A stretch of 37,030 bases of DNA from Rhizobiales bacterium Ga0077530 (GTDB lineage: Bacteria > Pseudomonadota > Alphaproteobacteria > Rhizobiales > Hyphomicrobiaceae): positions 1-37,030 of the forward strand of contig LNEA01000008.1 of assembly GCA_001464855.1 (NCBI GenBank), in the 5' to 3' direction. This document shows positions 16,552 through 24,399 of this stretch, piece after piece (within the stretch, counting starts at the first letter, position 1; each line of letters starts with the position of its first letter). The position numbers were made by a program, and so were the translations under genes. The notes under the pieces were generated by a model. It ran no database searches and was not told where the DNA came from. It worked only from the letters and a program-made list of their open reading frames with translations.

Positions 16552-17495
16552 CCCCGCCCGTCCTCTTCCTTGTATTCAATCGCCCCGGCACGACGGCCAG
16601 GGTATTCGAGGCTATTCGCGCTGCCCGGCCGGCGCGTCTTTATGTGGCGGCGGACGGCCCTCGCGTCAGTCGGCCAGGAGAATTGGATCTTTGTGCCAAG
16701 GTTCGGCGTGTCGCCACTGCGGTGGACTGGCCATGCGAACTCAAGATCCTTTTTAGCGATCAGAATTTAGGTTGTCGCGCGGGTGTGAGCAAAGCAATCG
16801 ATTGGTTCTTCGACCACGAACAGGAGGGTATTATTCTCGAGGACGACTGCGTGCCCTCGCCCTCCTTCTTTCGCTATTGCGGCGAGCTGCTCGACCTCTA
16901 CCGAAATGACAAGCGGGTAATGTGCATTTCTGGTGACAATCCGACTGGTTCAGTTTCTGGAGGCAAGGAGAGTTATTTTTTCTCTCGCTATCCGCTTATC
17001 TGGGGTTGGGCAACTTGGCGGCGGGCTTGGCGCCTTTACGATATGAATATGTCGAACTGGCCGTTCTTCCGTGATTCCGGACAGTTGAGAGCGTGCCTTG
17101 ACGACGAATACCTCGAACGTTTCTGGACAGGTATTTTCAATCGGTCGGCCGCGGGCGAGATCGATACCTGGGACTATCAATGGACATTTTCTTGCTGGTT
17201 CAACAGGGGACTGACATGCATCCCAAGCCTCAATCTGGTTACGAATATCGGGTTTGGACCCGAGGCGACGCATACGCTCCAGAGCGACAGCGCCCGCTCC
17301 AACCTTTCGTCGAACGAGCTTGAATGGTTGCTCGTGCATCCACATTGTGTAGCATGCGATGCAGTCGCGGATGCCAGCATCCGCAAAGCTGTCTTTCCGC
17401 TTCCGCCACGGCCGATGACTTGGCTTGAAAGCGTTCGACTCAAGCTGGGCGTGAGAACAAGGATGAAGCGCGGCTTTGCGCGTTTTGCACGTTAG
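16548..17495 (+). CDS. HlpA-like nucleotide-diphospho-sugar transferase family protein
   Basis: The product is 315 residues from the ATG at 16548 with AAAGG just upstream. The pattern VLFLVFNRPGTTARVFEAIR, then RLYVAADGPR, then NLGCRAGVSKAIDWFF, then IILEDDCVPSPSFF and RYPLIWGWATWRRAW is that of the GT-A-fold family often annotated hemolytic protein HlpA or nucleotide-diphospho-sugar transferase. The EDD motif is the likely metal and nucleotide-sugar site. Members are common in polysaccharide clusters and are presumed glycosyltransferases; the hemolysin name is historical. Parts of the gene share the lower G+C of the wzt C-terminus (26 of 60 at 16921-16980). Confidence 0.82.
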   Translation: MTPPVLFLVFNRPGTTARVFEAIRAARPARLYVAADGPRVSRPGELDLCAKVRRVATAVDWPCELKILFSDQNLGCRAGVSKAIDWFFDHEQEGIILEDDCVPSPSFFRYCGELLDLYRNDKRVMCISGDNPTGSVSGGKESYFFSRYPLIWGWATWRRAWRLYDMNMSNWPFFRDSGQLRACLDDEYLERFWTGIFNRSAAGEIDTWDYQWTFSCWFNRGLTCIPSLNLVTNIGFGPEATHTLQSDSARSNLSSNELEWLLVHPHCVACDAVADASIRKAVFPLPPRPMTWLESVRLKLGVRTRMKRGFARFAR

Positions 17496-18834
17496 CACCA
17501 GCGATGTTTCGGGGGGCGCCGCGCGGGCAGCCTATCGACTGCATTGTGGCCTTCGCCACATCGACGTCGCTTCTCGAATGCTTGTTGCGAATAAGCGGAG
17601 CGATGACGAGACCATCGACACGCCGACATTAACGAAAAGGTTTGATCAGCGACTGTGGCGACGTCTAAGGCGTCTGTCGATCGAACGCGAGCAGCGTCAC
17701 ATCAGAACTTCGCGCATTCCTAATGCCGAATTTTACTCGGCGGCACGGAGTGTTTATCAGGAGATCTCGACCGCCATTATGCAGGATGCCGACGTCATCA
17801 ATCTGCATTGGGTTGCCGGTTTCCTCGATTGGCCCTCATTTTTTGCGACCGTCGCACCAGGCAAACCGCTTGTCTGGACGCTGCACGACATCGCTCCGTT
17901 TACAGGCGGATGCCATTATTCCGGGGCCTGCGAAGGCTTTGTCAGAAACTGCGGCGCTTGTCCGCAACTCTCCTCGACCCGGGAGGACGACATTTCTCGC
18001 GACACGTTCAGAATTAGGAGCCAAGCATACGCTCGGCTTGATCCCGAGAGCATGGTCATTGCGGCACCGAGCCGATGGATTGCCGCTGAAGCGGCACGAA
18101 GCGCAATGTTCGGCAAGTTCCGAGTCCAGCATATCCCGAATGGCCTCGATCTTAAGGTGTTTCGGCCGTCGGATCGCGCTGCGCGCGCAGCATTCGGGAT
18201 CTCGGACCACCACCGTGTGCTTCTTTTCGTTTGCGAGAGTCTCTCCAATCGTCGCAAGGGCATGGACCTTCTTCTGGCGGCGATTGAGGGCATGGAGCGT
18301 CGCGACGATCTTGTGCTGATCTCGGTCGGCCATGGCCCGCGCCCGGCAATCGAGGGAGTTCGCCGTCTCCACCTCGGGCGAATCGAATCAGAAGAGTTGC
18401 TTTCTGTAGCGTACGGACTCGCTGATGTTTTTGTCATAGCGTCGCGGGAAGATAACCTGCCGCAAACCGCAGTAGAGGCGATCGCCTGCGGATGCCCGGT
18501 AGCGGGCTTTGCTATTGGCGGCATCCCGGACATCGTCGAGCACGGTCACACCGGCTATTTGGCGAAGCCATTCGATATCCGGGAGCTTCGTGAGTGCATC
18601 GAAATGACGATTGAACGACGCAGCGAACTGTCTCCCGTAGCGCGCTTACGGGCGGAACGCCTTTTCGGGCTGGAGACGCAGGCGCGCGCGTACCAGCAGC
18701 TTTACGAGGAGGCTGCTTCCAAATGCGAAGATCGGCACGCGGTATCGCCGGTGCGGACCGGTGCGTCGAGCGACAAGCCCTCAAGAAGCAGTTCAACCAA
18801 TGCTAGAGGAGCCAATCAATGCTTTACGGTGTGA
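17476..18834 (+). CDS. Family 4 glycosyltransferase (WcaC-like)
   Basis: The product is 452 residues. The TTG at 17476 is chosen because the frame then opens with the conserved RVLHVSTSDVSGGAARAAY strand; it overlaps the previous gene by 20 bases. The GT-B fold shows the family-specific LHDIAPFTGGCHYSGACEGF with clustered cysteines (NCGACPQL), then HIPNGLDLKVFRP, and the donor-site ASREDNLPQTAVEAIACG carrying the EX7E motif of retaining GT4 enzymes. The Cys-rich PFTGGCHYSG segment is typical of WcaC-type transferases in colanic-acid-like clusters. The C-terminal 45 residues are Ser-rich and likely disordered. Sugar specificity is unknown. Confidence 0.88.
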   Translation: MRVLHVSTSDVSGGAARAAYRLHCGLRHIDVASRMLVANKRSDDETIDTPTLTKRFDQRLWRRLRRLSIEREQRHIRTSRIPNAEFYSAARSVYQEISTAIMQDADVINLHWVAGFLDWPSFFATVAPGKPLVWTLHDIAPFTGGCHYSGACEGFVRNCGACPQLSSTREDDISRDTFRIRSQAYARLDPESMVIAAPSRWIAAEAARSAMFGKFRVQHIPNGLDLKVFRPSDRAARAAFGISDHHRVLLFVCESLSNRRKGMDLLLAAIEGMERRDDLVLISVGHGPRPAIEGVRRLHLGRIESEELLSVAYGLADVFVIASREDNLPQTAVEAIACGCPVAGFAIGGIPDIVEHGHTGYLAKPFDIRELRECIEMTIERRSELSPVARLRAERLFGLETQARAYQQLYEEAASKCEDRHAVSPVRTGASSDKPSRSSSTNARGANQCFTV

Positions 18835-18962
18835 TCTTCGTTGTCGGCATCGTCGTCGGCATTGTTTTTGCTAAGCTAGCTGGAGCTGATGACCGATCTG
18901 ATTGCGCGTCTAACAACGACTACATCATTAGTAGAACGGAGCACGCCCGTCGTCAGGGCTGA
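18819..18962 (+). CDS. 47-residue single-span membrane protein
   Basis: The ATG at 18819 has an AGAGGAG ribosome binding site (18805-18811) with a 7-base spacer, among the best in the window. It opens a 47-codon frame ending at 18962 that overlaps the end of the upstream glycosyltransferase gene by 16 bases, and the next ATG follows 5 bases after its stop. Residues 2-20 form one hydrophobic helix (YGVIFVVGIVVGIVFAKL) with glycines at 4, 10 and 14 that could pack against another helix. A polar tail has one Cys. It has no signal-peptidase site, so it is probably an inner-membrane protein. I recognise no family; it could anchor or tune a glycosyltransferase or exporter partner. Confidence 0.62.
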   Translation: MLYGVIFVVGIVVGIVFAKLAGADDRSDCASNNDYIISRTEHARRQG

Positions 18963-18967
18963 AGTTG

Positions 18968-19987
18968 ATGCGCTCCCCGTCTCTCGCTGAACTCCCTCCG
19001 CCGCCGCCCGGGAAATCCGGCTGGCCGTGGACGGTCGAGAGTGCGCAGTTGCCGGACAGGATGACCGATGGCCGCTCGTGGCCACGAATCTCCATTGTCA
19101 CGCCGAGCTACAACCAAGGGCAGTTTATCGAGGAGACTATTCGCTCCATTCTGCTCCAGGGCTATCCGAACCTCGAATACATCATCATCGACGGCGGCAG
19201 CACGGATGACACCAGCGCCGTGATCCGCAAATACGAAAAATTCTTGGCCTTCTGGGTCAGCGAAAAGGATCGCGGCCAGTCGCACGCCATCAACAAGGGG
19301 CTCTCTCGCATCTCGGGTGATGTGTGGCTGTATCAGAACAGCGACGACCTGCTCGCGCCTGGCGCGATGGCGCTGGTTGCGGAGTGTTTCGCCGAGCCGT
19401 CGGTATCGTGGGTCGGAGGTGGGAGCGAAAATTTCGGTATCGGCGCCGCGGCAGGTGGTGTCCTTCCGTCTCCCGTCGTCAGTAAGAAGGACTACTTGTG
19501 TCCATGGAGCCGCTCCTCGCGCTATGTCTTTCCATTCTCCGGTGCGAGCGTCATGCGGCGCGAGGTGATCGACCGCATTGGCGTGTTCGACGAGAGTTTT
19601 CACTACTCAATGGATATCGAGTACTACTGCCGCGCGATTTTTGAGGGCGGCTACCAACTCACGTTGGTCCCGGAACTGTTGGCTTCCTGGCGCTGGCATG
19701 GCCTGAGCAAGACAATGGGGCAGGGTATCGCCTATGCGTTCCGCGCTGACGAGGTGCGCATTGCGCAACGCTACAGCAAATTCCTATCTCGCGATGAGCG
19801 CCAGCAGGTCGAAGCCGAGATCCGTGGGCAGCAACGCGTTCTGCCGAGCAGGCAGGCGATGTGGTTGCTTGGGGAAGGGGATCGCAAAGGTGCTCTGTCG
19901 CTGCTGGCCAAGACCGGCTTGAAGGACTTGTCGGTCGTCACGTCGCGGCCGTGGCTTGGTGCGGTCCGCCGCGCGATCATTCGATAA
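18968..19987 (+). CDS. Family 2 glycosyltransferase
   Basis: The product is 339 residues from the ATG at 18968; a TTG one codon earlier is the alternative. A Pro-rich leader (PPPPPGKSGWPW) precedes the GT-A domain, which has SIVTPSYNQGQFIEETIRSI, YIIIDGGSTDDT (nucleotide-binding loop) and the metal-binding LYQNSDDLLAPGA. This is the subgroup with GQSHAINKGL seen in many polysaccharide clusters. The C-terminal acceptor part includes FSGASVMRREVIDRIG and YSMDIEYYCRAI. It is a cytoplasmic enzyme adding one sugar to the lipid-linked repeat; sugar unknown. It is closely coupled to the 47-residue membrane protein upstream. Confidence 0.88.
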   Translation: MRSPSLAELPPPPPGKSGWPWTVESAQLPDRMTDGRSWPRISIVTPSYNQGQFIEETIRSILLQGYPNLEYIIIDGGSTDDTSAVIRKYEKFLAFWVSEKDRGQSHAINKGLSRISGDVWLYQNSDDLLAPGAMALVAECFAEPSVSWVGGGSENFGIGAAAGGVLPSPVVSKKDYLCPWSRSSRYVFPFSGASVMRREVIDRIGVFDESFHYSMDIEYYCRAIFEGGYQLTLVPELLASWRWHGLSKTMGQGIAYAFRADEVRIAQRYSKFLSRDERQQVEAEIRGQQRVLPSRQAMWLLGEGDRKGALSLLAKTGLKDLSVVTSRPWLGAVRRAIIR

Positions 19988-20024
19988 TTGATGTGAGAAT
20001 TACGATTCCGATGTTGCGCCGATA

Positions 20025-21332
20025 ATGCGTGAGAGCGCTCTCAGGGCGGCGAGGTTTGGCGCGGGTGCTTCCGTAGAGCACGCCGACCGCAAGGCTGAAA
20101 TTGCGCACTCGGAGATTCCTGTCCTCACCGGACTTCGCGGTGTCGCGGCGCTGCTGGTCTTTGTGTACCATTTGCCGTGGCTTGCGGGCATTCGCAACCT
20201 GCCAAGTCTGCCTTATGCCGGTTGGACGGCGGGAGCGGATGCGGGCGTGGGGCTGTTTTTCTGCCTGTCGGCGTACCTGCTGTCGCGCCCCTTGTGGCAA
20301 TTGCTGCTTCAGCGCCGCCTTGAAGACAGGCAGCTCGAACGGTTTCTTCTGCGGCGCGCAGTGCGCATTTTCCCCGCTTACGCAGTGGTTGTCTTATGGT
20401 CGCTGCTGCCCGACGACAGAACTTATACGTTCTGGGGGATCGTGAATTTCATCGCTCATATTTTCGGGATTCAGACGTTCTATCATCAGAATTTCGTATG
20501 GATGATAAACAATGTGCTGTGGACGGTCAGCATTGAAGTCCAATTCTATCTCTTCCTGGCATTGGCTTTCTGGATCGCAACGCGCGTCTCGTTCTTGACC
20601 AGAGCGTCCGGGGCAATGCTCCTTCTCGCGATCTCGATCGCAATGCTCGCCGCTGGTCCACTGTCAAAAATGGTCATCGCAACGCTCGCACCGTTGTTGC
20701 CCAATCCCATATTCGGCGGCGGCGACCCGACGAGTGCCGTTTACACATGGAACATCGGCTACTTTCTCAAGTGGTTCTTGCCGGGGATCGCAGCTGCATG
20801 GATATCGGTCCAAGACCGAAGTGCGCTTTCGGATTCCAATCTTCGGTCAATGCGCGCGCCGAAGTGGACGCTGGATGTCGCAGTCGTTCTCCTGGTCGCC
20901 GTAGTTGTCGGCCTCATCGCATCTGCCGGGGAAGGCGATTGGCGCACTGTGACGTGGGTTGGTTGGCCGTTGAACGCCATCGTTTTCGCGGCGCTGCTGC
21001 TTTTGACGCCCTATTCGCGGCTCGGCAATCTGCTCTTCGGCGGCGTACTCGTCACTTGGCTGGGGACGATCTCCTACGGTCTCTATCTGTGGCACTATCC
21101 GATCGTGCGGGCGATCAGCAAGTTGGAGCCCTTTCGAGAACTGGAAGGGTGGTCGGCGATCGCTAGTGTCGGTGTTGCCGGCTTTATCGCATCGGTGATG
21201 GCAGCCGCAGTGTCGTGGTATTTTATCGAGCGGCCGGTGATGCAATTTGCCGGAGGTTGCGGTTCATTTGGAGAGCTTCGACGCAAATTGATTTTATGGA
21301 CACCACAATTAAGTCGATCGTTCCGCAAGTGA
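20025..21332 (+). CDS. Acyltransferase-3 family (OafA-like) membrane protein
   Basis: The product is 435 residues from the ATG at 20025. After about 30 cytoplasmic residues comes the acyltransferase-3 signature LTGLRGVAALLVFVYHLPW with R38 and the essential His at residue 49. FFCLSAYLLSRPLW and FLLRRAVRIFPAY follow, then some ten hydrophobic spans ending in GLYLWHYPI and SWYFIERPVM. Proteins of this family transfer acetyl, succinyl or other acyl groups to sugars on the periplasmic or cytoplasmic side of the inner membrane. It is the likely enzyme for O-acyl decoration of the polymer; the acyl group cannot be told. No fused periplasmic SGNH domain is present. Confidence 0.9.
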   Translation: MRESALRAARFGAGASVEHADRKAEIAHSEIPVLTGLRGVAALLVFVYHLPWLAGIRNLPSLPYAGWTAGADAGVGLFFCLSAYLLSRPLWQLLLQRRLEDRQLERFLLRRAVRIFPAYAVVVLWSLLPDDRTYTFWGIVNFIAHIFGIQTFYHQNFVWMINNVLWTVSIEVQFYLFLALAFWIATRVSFLTRASGAMLLLAISIAMLAAGPLSKMVIATLAPLLPNPIFGGGDPTSAVYTWNIGYFLKWFLPGIAAAWISVQDRSALSDSNLRSMRAPKWTLDVAVVLLVAVVVGLIASAGEGDWRTVTWVGWPLNAIVFAALLLLTPYSRLGNLLFGGVLVTWLGTISYGLYLWHYPIVRAISKLEPFRELEGWSAIASVGVAGFIASVMAAAVSWYFIERPVMQFAGGCGSFGELRRKLILWTPQLSRSFRK

Positions 21333-21399
21333 GTGTCGTTCGCGCCGGCGCACGTCGCCTGCGAAGCTCAACCGAACCCTGCAGGACGAGTCGCCCCGT

Positions 21400-22344
21400 A
21401 TGGTGAGGCTCACTCCAGGTGCGCTCAAGCTGGCGGCAGGCGATGCCTTCAAGCACGGACCCAAAGGGATCTGGTACCGCGACGTCGTTCGGCCCCGCAT
21501 TCTCGCCACGCCGCCGGTTGAGGGTACTGTCGACGGGCCGTGCGAGATCCACGTCCTGACGTCGTCGCGGGACTGGTTGAACCTGGTGTGGACGCTGAAG
21601 TCGTTCTACGCCGCGAGCGGTCGCCGTTACGCTTTGTGCATCCATGAGGACGGGTCGCTGGATGATGTGGCGCTCGGTCATCTGTCCCGACACTTTCCGC
21701 GAGCCCGCATCATCCGGCGCCGACATGCCGACGCGGTGGTCGAGAAAAATTTGAAGCACTTTCCGCTTAGCTTGAAATTCCGGCGGACGAACCTGCTCGC
21801 ACCGAAGATCTTCGACTTCGTTGCGTTTCTCGAGTCGGATCGCATGGCCGTGTTCGATAGCGACCTGCTGTTCTTCGATGAGCCGACCGCGTACTTGGAG
21901 CGCATTGAGGACAGCGCCTACGGGCTCAATTCCTTCAACGCCGACGTCGGTGAAGCCTATGCGATCGATCGTGACACGGTTCGTCCACTCATCGGGCACG
22001 ATCTCGTCGCGCGCTTCAACAGCGGACTGGGGCTCGCGCACCGCGCCTCGCTGCGCACGGATTGGGTCGAGGAATTTCTTGCCTTGCCGGGCATTTTCGA
22101 CGGGTTTTTCTGGCGGATCGAGCAGACTCTCTACGCGCTGTGTAGTTCGCGCTACGGCGTGGAGTTGCTGCCGGATGAGTACACGCTGAGGCTCGAGGCG
22201 GGCGTCAATGGACGGCCCTTTCGCCACTACGTCGGAGGGATCCGGCACCTGATGTACAGCGAGGGCATGGCGCAGTTGACCCGACAGGGCCTGCTTCGTG
22301 GCACGTGGGCTGGCGTGCGAAATGCAGAGGCGAGAGGGGCCTAG
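21400..22344 (+). CDS. Putative GT-A-type glycosyltransferase of unassigned family
   Basis: The product is 314 residues from the ATG at 21400, the first good start after the in-frame TAA at 21310. The protein is soluble-looking with no membrane span. CEIHVLTSSRDWLNLVWTLK resembles a first Rossmann strand and helix, YALCIHEDGSL a second strand, and MAVFDSDLLFFDEP carries a DxD-type motif (D153, D155) as in GT8-like retaining enzymes. FNSGLGLAHR resembles the acceptor-side loop of such enzymes (compare FNAGVM-type strings). I infer a nucleotide-sugar-dependent transferase, but I cannot match it confidently to a numbered family. Its place between acyltransferase and glycosyltransferase genes supports this. 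Confidence 0.65.
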   Translation: MVRLTPGALKLAAGDAFKHGPKGIWYRDVVRPRILATPPVEGTVDGPCEIHVLTSSRDWLNLVWTLKSFYAASGRRYALCIHEDGSLDDVALGHLSRHFPRARIIRRRHADAVVEKNLKHFPLSLKFRRTNLLAPKIFDFVAFLESDRMAVFDSDLLFFDEPTAYLERIEDSAYGLNSFNADVGEAYAIDRDTVRPLIGHDLVARFNSGLGLAHRASLRTDWVEEFLALPGIFDGFFWRIEQTLYALCSSRYGVELLPDEYTLRLEAGVNGRPFRHYVGGIRHLMYSEGMAQLTRQGLLRGTWAGVRNAEARGA

Positions 22345-22348
22345 GGCG

Positions 22349-23422
22349 TTGCGCAAGCTGCGGGTTCTTTTTGCTCCCGACTACAGGGCCGGTCTCCCCT
22401 ATCAGAAGCTTCTCGCCAAGGCGCTCTCGAAGTACGATGTGGAGGTCGCCTTCCTCAGTGACTACCGGCGTGGGTTGCCATTATTCAGAGGCGTGGCGGC
22501 ATCCGCGCCGGACATATTCCATTTGCATTGGCCGGAAGCCTATTTCGCCCGACGCGGCGACACGTGGGATCGGCTCCGCGTGGCGCGCTACCCGCTCGAT
22601 CTCTGGCTCACCGCGCGTCGAGTGCCGATCGTCGTGACGGCGCACAATCTTCTGCCTCACAACCGGGGAGACGAGCCGGGTGTATCGCGCAACATTCGCT
22701 TCACCCTGTGCAACTCGGAGGCCGTCTTCGCTCACGCAAAGCCTGCGAGCGATCTTCTGGCATCGACCTTTGGCTTGCCCGAGCGTCTCATCGAGGTCAT
22801 TCCATTTGGCGATCATGCCGTGACGCTTGGCGATCCAATGGATCGCGACGATGCGCGTCGGACGTTGCAACTGCCGCTGGACGAGAAGATCTGTCTGATG
22901 TTCGGCACTGTAAGTCCGTACAAAGGGATCAAGGAGGTCGTACAATTCTGGTCGGATGCGCGCGTGCCCCATCGTCTGGTAATCGCGGGGCCTGTTCTTT
23001 CGCCCGACTACGCAAACGAAGTGCGAGATGCCGCAAGCAATGCGCCGGCCATCGATTTGCGCATCTCGGACGACTGGCTCGATGATGCGGCCCTCCGCAT
23101 GTGGTTGAGCGCGGCAGACTGTGTCATTTTCAACTACCGAAGCATTTTCACGTCCGGTGCAGGGGCACTCGCGCGGTCGTTCGGCGTGCCGTCACTTTTG
23201 CCGCGCAGCGCGACGACATTGGATTTAGGAGAGCCACATCCGCATGTCGTTCGCTACGAGAGTCTAGAGGGCGACTTCCGCAATGCACTGGAACGCGCGA
23301 TCTCGACGCCGCGGGACTATGCTCAAGGCCGGTTCTGGCGAAAGCAGACGTCATGGGAGGCGGTGGCTGCCGCTACCGCGCCTGTCTATCGTCGAGTGAT
23401 GGAAACGCGGGGGAGTGCGTGA
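22349..23422 (+). CDS. GT-B-fold glycosyltransferase
   Basis: The start is taken as the TTG at 22349, which has GAGGGG upstream and begins RKLRVLFAPDY, the usual first strand. An ATG at 22322 and an upstream start at 22298 overlap the previous gene and are alternatives. The GT-B pattern is DIFHLHWPEAYF, then VVTAHNLLPHN, then IEVIPFGDHA, then MFGTVSPYKGIKEVVQFW and the C-terminal CVIFNYRSIFTSGAGALARS. It lacks the usual EX7E of GT4, and the SGAG loop probably takes that place. The protein ends in a GTGA overlap with the fucosyltransferase gene. It should be a cytoplasmic or membrane-peripheral enzyme; sugar unknown. Confidence 0.78.
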   Translation: MRKLRVLFAPDYRAGLPYQKLLAKALSKYDVEVAFLSDYRRGLPLFRGVAASAPDIFHLHWPEAYFARRGDTWDRLRVARYPLDLWLTARRVPIVVTAHNLLPHNRGDEPGVSRNIRFTLCNSEAVFAHAKPASDLLASTFGLPERLIEVIPFGDHAVTLGDPMDRDDARRTLQLPLDEKICLMFGTVSPYKGIKEVVQFWSDARVPHRLVIAGPVLSPDYANEVRDAASNAPAIDLRISDDWLDDAALRMWLSAADCVIFNYRSIFTSGAGALARSFGVPSLLPRSATTLDLGEPHPHVVRYESLEGDFRNALERAISTPRDYAQGRFWRKQTSWEAVAAATAPVYRRVMETRGSA

Positions 23423-24354
23423 CCGCATTGCGTCCTTCAGTCCAGGATATCGGCGAGGCGCGAGGGCGCGTTATTGTTCAGATTCTCGGAGGACTCGGGA
23501 ATCAGATGTTCCAGTATGCACTGGGGCGCGCGCTCTCACAGCGCAGCGGGGCGCCTCTTTTGCTCGACACGAACGTCATTGAGTACGCGCCTCAGGAAAC
23601 ATCGCGCAGCTATGACCTCGATATATTCAAGTTGCGGCCTGCATTTGCGACGCGTTCCGATGTATCGCCGTATCATCCTCATGGCGCGGGATGGGCCGGC
23701 AAGATCGCCCATCGCCTGCGGAGAACGTCCAGCGGGTCAAAGATTGTTCATCAGCGTGAGTTCGCGTTCCAACCCGAGATTGTCGACAGTACGCCGCCCG
23801 TTTATCTGGCTGGGTATTGGCAATCGTATCGTTACTTCGCCGGCATCGAGGAGACCTTGAGGCGCGACTTCGAGTTTCGCGACGCGCTACCGCCAGGGGC
23901 CGCCGAACTCGCAGCAGCGATTGCCCAGCCGGGGGCGGTCTGCCTGCACGTTCGCCGCGGCGACTATACAGCCCCACAGTATGCGCATTTCATAGGGCCG
24001 TGCGCCATGGACTACTATCGCCGCGCCGTTGCGCGAATGCGCGAGGTCATCGAGGAACCGGTATTCTTCATCTTTTCGGATGATATGGCTTGGTGTCGGG
24101 AAAACTTTGATTGGCTCGAAGGTGCGGCCCGCTTTGTGGACTACGCGACCCCGCCTGGCTTGAAGCCTCACGCGTCGGACCTTCAGTTGATGGCGCGTGC
24201 CGGACATTTCATAACCGCCAACAGCACGTTCTCATGGTGGGCTGCTTGGCTCGCCGGTGATAGGGCTGAGCTCATCATTGCGCCCAGGAAATGGTTCAAG
24301 CTGCCGTACCTCACGACGGACGATCTGATTCCTGCGCACTGGGAGCGCCTCTAA
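23419..24354 (+). CDS. Family 11 glycosyltransferase (alpha-1,2-fucosyltransferase-like)
   Basis: The product is 311 residues from the GTG at 23419, which overlaps the upstream TGA as GTGA and has a GGGGGAG upstream. The frame is open further upstream (to 23101), but that part lies wholly inside the previous gene. GT11 motifs are clear: GGLGNQMFQYALGRAL near residue 24, the GDP-fucose-binding HVRRGDY at 177-183, and DLQLMARAGHFITANSTFSW near 254-273. The enzyme would transfer fucose from GDP-fucose, usually to O2 of a galactose. No GDP-mannose dehydratase or GDP-fucose synthase is in the window, so the donor must come from elsewhere or the donor differs. Confidence 0.92.
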   Translation: MTALRPSVQDIGEARGRVIVQILGGLGNQMFQYALGRALSQRSGAPLLLDTNVIEYAPQETSRSYDLDIFKLRPAFATRSDVSPYHPHGAGWAGKIAHRLRRTSSGSKIVHQREFAFQPEIVDSTPPVYLAGYWQSYRYFAGIEETLRRDFEFRDALPPGAAELAAAIAQPGAVCLHVRRGDYTAPQYAHFIGPCAMDYYRRAVARMREVIEEPVFFIFSDDMAWCRENFDWLEGAARFVDYATPPGLKPHASDLQLMARAGHFITANSTFSWWAAWLAGDRAELIIAPRKWFKLPYLTTDDLIPAHWERL

Positions 24355-24399
24355 GGCGATGCTTAAATCCTCAACCCAGCGAGCGATCGGTCAAGCCCC

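Noticed and set aside
23101-23418. Upstream extension of the fucosyltransferase frame by 106 residues
   Set aside because: It lies entirely within the preceding glycosyltransferase gene, is Arg/Ser-rich and lacks GT11 similarity; the GTG at 23419 with GTGA overlap fits better.
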